Assembly: GCF_006175995.1 (NCBI RefSeq)
Contig: NZ_VDMB01000019.1
Span: forward strand, 1 to 64,000
Origin: Desulfobotulus mexicanus
GTDB lineage: Bacteria > Desulfobacterota > Desulfobacteria > Desulfobacterales > ASO4-4
Direction: 5' to 3'
Length of the DNA stretch: 64,000 bases
Numbering within the stretch: the stretch's first letter is position 1; each line of letters opens with the position of its first letter. The position numbers were made by a program, and so were the translations under genes. The notes beneath the pieces are model-generated. The model was given only the letters and a program-made list of their open reading frames with translations. It was not told the origin of the DNA and made no database searches. Shown piece by piece: positions 1 to 8,387 of this stretch.

Positions 1-245
1 CCTTTAAGCTGCTTTACCAACCTGTGAATGCCATATTGGGGATCAACTTCTATCAGCAGATGCACATGATCCGGCATAATTTCCAGTTCAATGACCTCAG
101 ATTGACGCTCAGAAGCAACTTGATGTATAAGATCTTTGAGCCGTTCAGCAACGGCTCCTGTCAATACTTGTCTTCTATATTTTGGACACCATATTACATG
201 GTATTTACAGGAGTATACGACATTATTATTGTTTTTATATTTCAT
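1..245 (-). CDS. tnpA: IS200/IS605-family TnpA transposase, 3' end cut off by the window
   Basis: The minus strand reads an 81-codon open frame from an ATG at 245 to the window edge. It begins MKYKNNNNVVYSCKYHVIWC and contains MPDHVHLLIEVDP. The YHVIWCPKYR start and the HVH (HUH) metal-binding motif are hallmarks of the single-domain Y1 transposases of IS200/IS605. These enzymes cut and rejoin single-stranded DNA at hairpin-marked ends. The catalytic tyrosine lies in the C-terminal helix, outside the window, so activity cannot be judged. A conserved-type end hairpin lies just upstream at about 300-344. Whether an accessory tnpB gene is present cannot be seen. Family assignment is confident from the motifs. 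Confidence 0.9.
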   Translation of the reverse strand, partial: MKYKNNNNVVYSCKYHVIWCPKYRRQVLTGAVAERLKDLIHQVASERQSEVIELEIMPDHVHLLIEVDPQYGIHRLVKQLK

Positions 246-299
246 ACCTGATTTATATATCAAGAAGCTGTATATTTCAATACAAATCAATTCAAAACC

Positions 300-344
300 G
301 TCGCCTTATATCCCCATGGCTAAAGCCAGGGGCTTTACGGCGAC
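300..344. repeat. Imperfect hairpin at the tnpA-side end of the IS200/IS605 element
   Basis: An outer stem, GTCGCC (300-305) with GGCGAC (339-344), encloses an inner stem CCCC-A-TGGCT / AGCCA-GGGG (312-332) that has one bulged A. Bulged subterminal hairpins of this type are what TnpA recognises in this family. The following bases to 610 are A+T-rich and hold no recognisable feature. Confidence 0.7.
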
Positions 345-610
345 TTTTGGTAATCATATTCAGAAAATTTTGGTGGATTCATAATCTTTAAAACCTAAAT
401 GGAACCGGTAAAAACATCAACTGCGTAACTCCTACAATTAAAAAAAATTAATATAAAATTCAAAAAATGACCAAATGCCACACCGTTCAGAATATAAAAA
501 ACAGGATAACCTTCCCCCAAAAAAATTTCAGGTGACTTGATAATAACTTTTGATGCATAGTATTTTCAAAGTGATTCTGTTTTTAAACTCAAATGTTATA
601 TGGGGTGATC

Positions 611-769
611 ATGTCATGTCTTTCGGAATTTAAAGTTGTTGCTATTATAGATAAAACTGAAGATTTCATCACTGAAAATCTGTCAGAACAAAAACCTTCT
701 TTTCTGAAAAATTTTTTTAATAAAATAAAAAGAAAAATTTATAATTATTTTCTTGGTGGTATTTTATGA
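611..769 (+). CDS. Possible small protein of 52 residues, unknown function
   Basis: An open frame runs from ATG at 611, with GGGGTG a few bases before it. It ends in a TGA that overlaps the ATG of the next gene in an ATGA arrangement, which suggests translational coupling. The product is Lys- and Phe-rich towards its end (PSFLKNFFNKIKRKIYNYF), giving an amphipathic, basic C-terminal half. I recognise no family. It could be a true leader or partner peptide of the AAA-ATPase/nuclease gene, or a chance frame in A+T-rich DNA. The coupling and the ribosome-binding-like sequence are the only support. Confidence 0.3.
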   Translation: MSCLSEFKVVAIIDKTEDFITENLSEQKPSFLKNFFNKIKRKIYNYFLGGIL

Positions 770-2481
770 GCAGAAAAATTCCCTATGCCGTGGCAAGCTA
801 TGAGAAAATCGTTCAGGAAAATTACCATTTTGTGGACAAGACCCGCTTTATCCACGAGCTGGAAAGATACGAGGTTCCGGTTTTTCTCAGGCCCCGGCGT
901 TTCGGTAAAAGCCTCTGGTGTTCCATTCTGGAATGCTATTACGATATCAACGCCAAAGATCAGTTCGAAACCCTTTTCGGGCATACGGACATTGGCCGCA
1001 CCCCTTCTCCCCTTAAAAACAGCCACCTTGTTCTGCGCTTTGATTTTTCAAAGATCAAGGTCAGTAACCGTCTGGAAGAAATCGAAATTTCCTTTAAGGA
1101 AGAATGCCTGAACAGTTTCGGGCTTTTTCTGAATCAATACAAGATTTTTTTACCGGATTTTATCCAGCCGGAAAGCCGTGACGCCAGCACCATGCTGGCC
1201 CGAATTCTGCAAACTGTCCGCATGAATAATGCCCCACCGGTTCACATCATCATTGATGAATACGACAACTTCACCAACCAGCTCCTTACCACCCGTCAGG
1301 ACAGGCTGTACAATGCCCTGACCACGGGGGATTCCTTCCTGCGCTCCTTTTATAAGGTGATCAAGGCCGGTGTGGGAGAAGGCTCTGTGGCGCGGGTTTT
1401 CATCACAGGTGTATTGCCCGTGACCATGGATGATCTCACCAGCGATTTTAATATCGGGCAGGTTATTACCCTCAAAGAGCATGTTCTGGAGATGCTTGGT
1501 TTCACGCAGGATGAGGTGGAAAGCTATGTGGATGCCATTTTTCAAGAGCAGGCTTTTCCCGAAAGCCTGAAAGCCCGTGTGCTGGAAGATCTGAAAACCC
1601 ACTACAACGGCTACCGCCTCCTGCCCGATGCGGAAAATCCCCTTTACAACTCCACCATCTGCAATTTTTACCTCAATGATCTTGTGCTGGGGAAGGGGAA
1701 AATCCCCGTTGAAACCATGGACGATAACCTTCGGGTCAGCGTGGACTGGCTGCGACGACTGGCAGGGGGCGATCATCCGGCAAGGGAGCTTCTGGAGCAT
1801 CTCATGCTGGAAGGCACCATGAGGGCAGACCTTTCCATGCTGAGGAGCCGGTTCAGCATGAACCGTTTCTTTTCTCCGGAGTTTCTGCCCATCAGCCTCT
1901 ATTATCTGGGCATGGTGACCTTTAAGGCGGAATTTCGGATGGGATTCCCCAACCTAAGCACCAAGCGGATTTTTGCGGAATACTTCAACGAGCTTGAAAA
2001 AATTGATGTATCCAGCGGATACGCCGAAATCTTCGAGGCCTTTCTGGAGAATGGGGATATGGCCGAACTCTTTGCCGGATACTGGAAAACCTATGTAGGC
2101 CAGATACCTGCCCAGGCCTTTGACAAGGCCAATGAGAATTTTTTCCGCACCACCTTTTTTGAGCTTTGCGCCCGTTTTCTGACTCGTCATCTTTTCATTG
2201 CCATAGAAGTGAAACGACCTTCGGGCCGCAGTGATTTTGAGGCCATAGGCAGACCCGGAAGCCGCTTTGACGGAAAAGCCCATGTGCTGGAATTCAAGCA
2301 CCTTTCCCGCCAGAAAGCAGCGGAACTGAACTTTGAAAAGATGGAAGGCCCAAGGCCGGATGAAATGGAACAGGTGGGCCGCTATGCCCGTGATCTCAAA
2401 GCCCAGTGGCCGGAACTCACGGTATTCTCCCATGTGGTGTATACTGTGGCAGGATCGGGGTTCAGGTTTTTCAGTCTGTAA
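766..2481 (+). CDS. AAA-ATPase-like protein with C-terminal PD-(D/E)XK nuclease-like domain
   Basis: This 571-residue protein has the layout of the AAA-ATPase_like/PDDEXK_9 (DUF1703) family. The N-terminal segment PYAVASYEKIVQENYHFVDK is followed by a degenerate nucleotide-binding region (FLRPRRFGKSLW, residues about 40-52) and a Walker B-like IIIDEYDNF (about residue 163). Near residues 480-530 there is a PD-(D/E)XK-like core, with GRSDFEAIG and then HVLEFKH. The family is abundant, often multi-copy, and of unsettled function; a role in mobile-element biology or defence has been suggested from its domains. Length is normal and no disruption is visible. It sits alone between the IS fragment and the signalling island, and a 52-codon frame overlaps its start. 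Confidence 0.85.
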   Translation: MSRKIPYAVASYEKIVQENYHFVDKTRFIHELERYEVPVFLRPRRFGKSLWCSILECYYDINAKDQFETLFGHTDIGRTPSPLKNSHLVLRFDFSKIKVSNRLEEIEISFKEECLNSFGLFLNQYKIFLPDFIQPESRDASTMLARILQTVRMNNAPPVHIIIDEYDNFTNQLLTTRQDRLYNALTTGDSFLRSFYKVIKAGVGEGSVARVFITGVLPVTMDDLTSDFNIGQVITLKEHVLEMLGFTQDEVESYVDAIFQEQAFPESLKARVLEDLKTHYNGYRLLPDAENPLYNSTICNFYLNDLVLGKGKIPVETMDDNLRVSVDWLRRLAGGDHPARELLEHLMLEGTMRADLSMLRSRFSMNRFFSPEFLPISLYYLGMVTFKAEFRMGFPNLSTKRIFAEYFNELEKIDVSSGYAEIFEAFLENGDMAELFAGYWKTYVGQIPAQAFDKANENFFRTTFFELCARFLTRHLFIAIEVKRPSGRSDFEAIGRPGSRFDGKAHVLEFKHLSRQKAAELNFEKMEGPRPDEMEQVGRYARDLKAQWPELTVFSHVVYTVAGSGFRFFSL

Positions 2482-2891
2482 ATGCCACAATGGGGATTCC
2501 CTGCATCACACCGGGCAGTTTGAAAGGCAACACAAAATGCACAAGAATGCCTTGAATCCCCTGTCTTTTTTTGCCCCTCCCCCCCATATCCTCATCTGTC
2601 ACATTTTCTGCGTATCCTGACTTAGCGAAGCTTTCCGGCCATAGAAAACACATTATTGCAGATCAGGGCAAGGCATAGGAAAAAGCAAAAAAAAAATTAT
2701 AACATCCGCGCTGTCTTATGCAAAAGGCTCTGCCACATATCTTTGATATTTGCAAAAACGCAATTTTTTCTGTATTCTCATTGGCATCCAACAATTTTTA
2801 ACTTAACATACCGTCAAGATTTTTCTTTAAAGCTCCATATGTTTCCCATTCAAAACAAGCCAGATTCCATCCAGATCAACGGGGTACCGCC
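2482..2891. other. 410-base intergenic region without a recognised gene
   Basis: This stretch separates the AAA-ATPase gene from the first kinase. It is A+T-rich near the kinase and must hold that gene's promoter. I see no convincing terminator hairpin, RNA gene or repeat. Short frames in it have no supporting ribosome-binding site or family likeness. Confidence 0.5.
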
Positions 2892-5800
2892 ATGACGAAA
2901 ATACCCGAAGAACCAGAAAATGAGGACCGCCATCCCCCACCTGAAACGCAAACATCGAAAGCCCATCCCTTGATGGACATTGATGAGGGCCATATGGATC
3001 AGCGCTATAAAAATGCTGCCCGCCGTATCCCAAAGGTAAATCCTGAAGATGTGAAAAACCTCTCCCAGGAAGAAGTGCTGCGACTGCTTCAGGAAGTGCT
3101 AATATATCAGACAGAACTTGAGATGCAGAACGAAGAACTCCTTGCCGCTCAGGAAGAAATAGAAAAAAACCGACAACGCTACTTCAGCCTTTACGATCTT
3201 GCCCCGGTAGGCTACTGCACCCTCACTGGCAAGGGCCTCATTTCCGAAGCCAACATCACCCTCTGCCAGATGCTGGGTGTCAGCAGGACTGCGCTGCTGC
3301 AAAAACCACTGATCCGTTTTCTTCCGGAAAAAGACTATCCCGTCTTTTATCATATGCTGAAAAAAATGCAGGGGGGACAGAGTCATCAGGAATGCGAGCT
3401 TCGCATGGCAAGGCCTGATGGCTCATGGTTTCAGGCAAGGATGGAAAGCAGCCATGCACCTGAAAATAAGGAAAAAGACAGTCTCCGCATTACCATCAGT
3501 GATATTTCCGAATCCAGGGAGCTTGAATTCAGAATCCGGGAAAGGGAGGAAATTTTCCGCAGCAGCTTTGAAGAGAGCTCTGCCATCAAGCTGCACATAG
3601 ACCCGAAAACAGGCAGTATCATCAATGCCAACAGAGCAGCCGCCGACTTTTACGGCTGGTCCCGAAGCACCCTGCAGACAATGCGTATTCAGGATATCAC
3701 CTTACTGGATCAACCCTTTGCCCGTGATGGCCTGAACCAGGCAAAGAATCAGCCAAAGGCAAGGCTTTTTTTTCGTCACCGCCTCAACGACGGCTCCATC
3801 CGGGACATGGAGATTTTCAGCAGCCCCATTACCGTCAATGGTAAAGAAATCATCCACACCATTCTCCATGACATCACGGATCAGAAAGAGGCGGAAGAGA
3901 AACTCCGCCGGAGCGAGGAACTCTACAGAAATCTTTTTGAAACCATGGGTCAGGGTGTTGTATATCAGGATGCCTCCGGCTACATCACCAGTTGCAATCC
4001 TGCTGCCATGGATATCCTGGGTCTCAGCCTCGAACAGATGCAGGGCCGCAGCTCCCTTGACCCCCGCTGGTGCGCCACAAAGGAAGACGGATCGGATTTT
4101 CCCGGAGAAGAACATCCCGCCATGATTGCCCTGAAAACGGGAAAGCCGATACGCAGTGTGCTCATGGGTGTCTTTCATCCGAAAAAAAATGAGAAAAGAT
4201 GGATTCTCATTGATGCAATTCCCAAATTTCATGAAAACAATACTAAGCCCTATGGTGCCTTCACAACTTTCACGGACATAACGGAAAATATCCGGTCAAA
4301 GGAAAAAATCGAAGAATATGCGAAACAGATGGCTGAAAAAAACAGAGAGCTGGACGAAGCCCTGAACAGGGCGGAACAGGCCACCCGTGCAAAGGGGGAA
4401 TTTCTGGCAAACATGAGCCATGAAATCCGAACCCCCATAAACGGAGTCATGGGAATGACAGATCTGCTTCTGGATACGGAACTCAGCCCTGAACAGCGGC
4501 GTTTTGCCGACACCATTAAGAGCAGCAGCCGGATCCTCCTCTACCTGATCAATGATATTCTGGATTTTTCCAAAATCGAAGCCGGAGAACTCCGCATACA
4601 TCCCCTTGCCTTTAACTTCCACCAGCAGATGAGAGATTTTGCAGCAACCATGGAAATACAGGCCCGTCAGAAAGGCCTTGAATTCAGCTGTCACATGGAT
4701 GAAAACATTCCCGAAAAACTCCATGGTGATCCTGACAGACTGCGCCAGATCCTCAACAACCTTACGGGCAATGCCCTCAAGTTCACAGAGGAGGGTTCCG
4801 TTGACATCAGGGTAAGTCTTCTTAATAATTCAGCTTGCAGTAATTTCTGCAAAAAAAACGATCCATGCTGTGAAGGGAACACGGAGGTCTGCCTGCTTTT
4901 TTCAATCTCTGATACTGGTATCGGTATCCCCGAAGACAGAGCCCATCTTCTTTTTAAAAGATTCTCCCAGATGGACACAGCCACCAACCGGCGCTTCGGC
5001 GGCACCGGCCTCGGCCTTGCCATCTCAAGCCAGCTCGTTGGTCTTCTTGGCGGGAAAATCGATGTCAATACCAAAAGGCAAAAAGGCACGGAATTCTGGT
5101 TTACCATCAATTTTTCAAAGCTGGTTCCGGATGCTGCAACAGGCATGGTTCAACAGGAAAATGATAATCAGATACTGGCAGGGCTTCCCCGTTTTTCAGG
5201 CCATATTCTCCTTGCGGAAGACAATCTCACCAATCAGGCCGTGGCTGTGGGGATTCTTAAAAAAATGGGCCTTTATGTTGATGTAGCAAACAACGGGCTT
5301 GAAACTCTGCATCTTTTGCAGCACACAGCCTATGACCTGATCATCATGGATGTAAACATGCCGGATATGGATGGCATAGAAGCCACCATTAAAATACGCC
5401 AGATGGAAACGGGAGGCTCACTGGGAAGAGCCGGAAAAAGCCATACCCGGATTCCCATTATAGCCATGACCGCAGCCGCCATGGAAAAGGACAGAAAACG
5501 CTGCTTGGAAGCAGGTATGAACGATTACCTCAGCAAACCCTTCAATCCTTATGAACTGGCCGTCATCCTAGAGAAATGGCTGGACCTTCAGGCTTCTTCC
5601 CGACAAGGGGCAGTGCGAATACTGAGGGATGAACAAACAATCCTTCCGGCCTTTAACAGGGAAGAGCTCCTTGGCAGGGCAATGGACGATGAAGAACTGG
5701 TAAAAAAGATACTGAAGGCGGTGCAGGAAAATCTTCCCATAAGAATAAAGCGCATCAGAGAAGCCCTTATGGCTGGAGATTATCCGGCCATCCTTACGGA

Positions 5801-5975
5801 AGCCCATGCCCTCCATGGCATGGCCCTGAATGCCTCCTGTCCGGGTATTGCAAAGATTGCCAGCAGAATGGAAAACGGTGCTGACAATCATCTTAACCTT
5901 AAAGAACTGAAAAAAATGATGACCCGTCTGGATGATGAAGTCAGACGCTTTAAGGAGACAATCCATGCGCCCTGA
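2892..5975 (+). CDS. Hybrid sensor histidine kinase (3 PAS, HisKA, HATPase, receiver, Hpt)
   Basis: This 1027-residue soluble kinase has no membrane segment. Domain order is: a charged N-terminus with a coiled coil (about 55-95), PAS domains at about 96-208, 218-338 and 342-468, then a coiled coil. HisKA follows with NMSHEIRTP (phospho-acceptor His510), and an HATPase domain with FGGTGLGLAIS. The receiver has MDVNMPDMDG (Asp820) and SKPF, and the protein ends in an Hpt domain with EAHALHGMALN (His972). All phosphorelay residues are present, so it can pass phosphate His-Asp-His internally and then to a separate receiver. In the Hpt motif the usual Lys after HxL is His. Its stop overlaps the next gene by 11 bases, making the receiver-EAL protein its likely partner. 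The PAS ligand is unknown. Confidence 0.93.
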   Translation: MTKIPEEPENEDRHPPPETQTSKAHPLMDIDEGHMDQRYKNAARRIPKVNPEDVKNLSQEEVLRLLQEVLIYQTELEMQNEELLAAQEEIEKNRQRYFSLYDLAPVGYCTLTGKGLISEANITLCQMLGVSRTALLQKPLIRFLPEKDYPVFYHMLKKMQGGQSHQECELRMARPDGSWFQARMESSHAPENKEKDSLRITISDISESRELEFRIREREEIFRSSFEESSAIKLHIDPKTGSIINANRAAADFYGWSRSTLQTMRIQDITLLDQPFARDGLNQAKNQPKARLFFRHRLNDGSIRDMEIFSSPITVNGKEIIHTILHDITDQKEAEEKLRRSEELYRNLFETMGQGVVYQDASGYITSCNPAAMDILGLSLEQMQGRSSLDPRWCATKEDGSDFPGEEHPAMIALKTGKPIRSVLMGVFHPKKNEKRWILIDAIPKFHENNTKPYGAFTTFTDITENIRSKEKIEEYAKQMAEKNRELDEALNRAEQATRAKGEFLANMSHEIRTPINGVMGMTDLLLDTELSPEQRRFADTIKSSSRILLYLINDILDFSKIEAGELRIHPLAFNFHQQMRDFAATMEIQARQKGLEFSCHMDENIPEKLHGDPDRLRQILNNLTGNALKFTEEGSVDIRVSLLNNSACSNFCKKNDPCCEGNTEVCLLFSISDTGIGIPEDRAHLLFKRFSQMDTATNRRFGGTGLGLAISSQLVGLLGGKIDVNTKRQKGTEFWFTINFSKLVPDAATGMVQQENDNQILAGLPRFSGHILLAEDNLTNQAVAVGILKKMGLYVDVANNGLETLHLLQHTAYDLIIMDVNMPDMDGIEATIKIRQMETGGSLGRAGKSHTRIPIIAMTAAAMEKDRKRCLEAGMNDYLSKPFNPYELAVILEKWLDLQASSRQGAVRILRDEQTILPAFNREELLGRAMDDEELVKKILKAVQENLPIRIKRIREALMAGDYPAILTEAHALHGMALNASCPGIAKIASRMENGADNHLNLKELKKMMTRLDDEVRRFKETIHAP

Positions 5976-8286
5976 AAATACTATGGAAAAACCAGATATG
6001 GATGAAGCTCTTGCCCCGAAAATTCTCATTGTGGATGATGAGGAAGTAAACCGGGTGATCCTTGAAATTCTTTTGAGCAAAAAGAATTTCATCACCCTTT
6101 CCGCCGCATCCGGTGAAGAGTGCATACAGAAGGCTGAAAGAGAAGCTCCCGACCTCATTCTTCTGGATATCATGATGCCTTTTATGGACGGCTTTAAAAC
6201 CTGCGAAAAACTTAAAGCCAATCCCAGCACAAGGGATATCCCCGTTATTTTCCTTTCCACACTTACGGACAGCAAAAATAAAGCCATGGGTATTGAAATC
6301 GGCGGGGTGGATTATCTGAACAAACCCTTTGACGGAGCTGAGCTTATGGCAAGGCTCCGCCTTCACCTGACCCTGCGCAGCCAGAAAAAACAGCTCCGGC
6401 GCCATGCAGAAATTCTGGAAGAAACCGTAACAAAAAGGACCCTTGAACTGAGCCGGGCGGAAAGGGCTTTACACCATAGCTACGAGCAACAGAACATTCT
6501 TAATCATCTGCTCCAGCTTTCCCTTAAAGAGCAATCCCTTGAAGAAATTCTACAGCAATGCCTTGAAAGTATACTTAAGATATCCTGGCTGAGGCTCCAG
6601 CAGCGGGGCTGTATTTTTATGTCTGATTTGAAAAATGGCACCCTCCAGCGGGTGGCCCACAACCCCTGTTCCGATGCCATCCGGGCGACCTTTTCCGAAA
6701 AAAGGGGCGTGGGAATCTCCCTCTGCCCCCAGAAGGCATGCATTGCAGATATCCACACAGCCAACCCCTTCCCACAAAACCTGATGCAGCACAGCATGCA
6801 TATTTTTGCTCCCATCTGGTCAAGATCCCAGCCCCTGGCCCTGCTCTGTCTGCACCTTGAAAATTCTGAACCCCTTTCCAAAAACAAAAAAATCTTTCTT
6901 GCATCCATTGCCAGCACCCTTATGCAGATTATTCTGCACAGACAGGCAGAACAGCAGGCCCGCCACAATCTGATGCACGACCCCCTCACGGGACTACCCA
7001 ACCGAACCTTTCTCATCCAAAGGCTCAAAACAGAAAGCCTTGCAGCAAAGGACACTCCGGATTCATGCTTTGCCCTTGCCCTGCTGAGCCTGGACCACTT
7101 CAGAAACTTCAACGAAAGCTTTGGTTTCGGGCTGGGTGACAGCCTTATCCACGCCACGGCGGAAAGACTTCTGGAGGAAAAAGGGACGGAAGAAAATGGG
7201 CTGGGATATGAAGTATGGCACCTTGGAGCAGACACCTTCGCCCTTTTGTTCACAAGGCTTAAAAACCGGGAAAGCGTAATCCGAAGCACAGAAAAAATAC
7301 TGGACAGGATACGACAGCCTGTTTCCATCAAAGGCCACCTCCTCCATGTGACAGCCAGTGCTGGCATTGCCTTTTCAGATTTTTCCTATAAAAAAAGCTC
7401 CGAAATTCTGCGGGATGCGGATACAGCCATTCATCAGGCAAGGATTCTGGGCAGGGACAGACTGTTGGTCTTTACGCCAAAAATGCATGAAAAAGCCAGA
7501 GGTGCCATGGAAACCCTGATGGATCTGCGTCAGGCCATGGAAAAGGATGAGCTAATACTTTTCTATCAGCCCATCATCCAGATTCCCGACGAAAAAATTA
7601 CAGGCGTTGAAGCCCTGATCCGCTGGAAACATCCCCACAGGGGTATGGTAAGCCCTGCTGAATTCATCCCCATTGCCGAAGAAACAGGACTGATTCTGTC
7701 CATGGGAAAATGGATACTGAAAAAAGCCTGTACGGATATAAAGGCATTGAATGACCTTCATCCGAAAAAACCCATTACCTTAAGTGTCAATCTCTCTTCA
7801 AAAGAATTTGCCAATACAGAACTTTTTGAACAGATCCGCCAGACCCTGGCAGAAACCGGTTTTCAGCCCGAACTTCTGAAGCTTGAAATAACGGAAAGTG
7901 TGGTCATGGGCAATGCCGAAGCAGCTGTCATAACCCTTAATAAACTAAAGGAAATTAAAGTCCGTATCTCCATTGACGACTTTGGCACGGGCTATTCCTC
8001 CCTTTCCTACCTGCACCGTTTCCCGGCAGACAGTCTCAAAATCGACCGTTCCTTTATCCGGCGCATGCATCTGGGGGGAGAAAATCTGGAAATTGTCCGC
8101 ACCATTGTAACCTTAGGCAAAGCACTGAAAATGGAAATCACCGCCGAAGGCGTGGAAACCGCCGAAGAGCTTGCCATGGTGCAGGAACTGGACTGCCCCT
8201 GCGTGCAGGGATATTATTTTGCCAGACCCATGCCCCTGAAAGAGCTGAATACTTCACACTTTTTTCATCCCTTGATATCAGGATAG
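5965..8286 (+). CDS. Response regulator with degenerate GGDEF and intact EAL domain (c-di-GMP phosphodiesterase)
   Basis: I place the start at ATG 5965 because AAGGAG lies seven bases upstream; an in-frame ATG at 5932 has no such site. The 773-residue product has a receiver (MPFMDG, Asp68), a coiled coil, a GAF-like region (about 190-340), a GGDEF domain (about 345-505) and an EAL domain (about 515-765). The GGDEF signature reads LGADTF, so cyclase activity is unlikely. The EAL domain keeps EALIRW (Glu549), KLEITES, DDFGTGYSSL and AEGVET, as expected of an active phosphodiesterase that hydrolyses c-di-GMP to pGpG. It is co-translated with the preceding Hpt-ended hybrid kinase, which probably controls it. 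A PilZ-motAB cluster 17 kb away could respond to the resulting c-di-GMP level. Confidence 0.93.
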   Translation: MRPENTMEKPDMDEALAPKILIVDDEEVNRVILEILLSKKNFITLSAASGEECIQKAEREAPDLILLDIMMPFMDGFKTCEKLKANPSTRDIPVIFLSTLTDSKNKAMGIEIGGVDYLNKPFDGAELMARLRLHLTLRSQKKQLRRHAEILEETVTKRTLELSRAERALHHSYEQQNILNHLLQLSLKEQSLEEILQQCLESILKISWLRLQQRGCIFMSDLKNGTLQRVAHNPCSDAIRATFSEKRGVGISLCPQKACIADIHTANPFPQNLMQHSMHIFAPIWSRSQPLALLCLHLENSEPLSKNKKIFLASIASTLMQIILHRQAEQQARHNLMHDPLTGLPNRTFLIQRLKTESLAAKDTPDSCFALALLSLDHFRNFNESFGFGLGDSLIHATAERLLEEKGTEENGLGYEVWHLGADTFALLFTRLKNRESVIRSTEKILDRIRQPVSIKGHLLHVTASAGIAFSDFSYKKSSEILRDADTAIHQARILGRDRLLVFTPKMHEKARGAMETLMDLRQAMEKDELILFYQPIIQIPDEKITGVEALIRWKHPHRGMVSPAEFIPIAEETGLILSMGKWILKKACTDIKALNDLHPKKPITLSVNLSSKEFANTELFEQIRQTLAETGFQPELLKLEITESVVMGNAEAAVITLNKLKEIKVRISIDDFGTGYSSLSYLHRFPADSLKIDRSFIRRMHLGGENLEIVRTIVTLGKALKMEITAEGVETAEELAMVQELDCPCVQGYYFARPMPLKELNTSHFFHPLISG

Positions 8287-8387
8287 TTATTGAAAGAAGC
8301 ACTCGGGAATGATGATTTTACTAAAAAAAGTTTTTCCGGGTACAAATCCATGAAAAAACTTATCCGTCCTTCACCGGGAGAAGTCTA

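Larger units (their letters stand above)
1..350 (-). mobile_element. Partial IS200/IS605-type insertion sequence
   Basis: This combines the truncated tnpA (1-245) and about 100 bases of upstream non-coding DNA with an end hairpin. Such elements have no terminal inverted repeats and make no target duplication, so the outer border near 350 is only estimated from the hairpin. The other end lies outside the window. Confidence 0.7.

Noticed and set aside
1150-1800. 216-codon minus-strand frame inside the AAA-ATPase gene
   Set aside because: Antisense shadow; the plus-strand protein carries all family motifs.
6504-7367. 287-codon minus-strand frame inside the EAL gene
   Set aside because: Very rich in Ser, Arg and Cys, no family likeness, and fully antisense to conserved receiver-GGDEF-EAL coding sequence.
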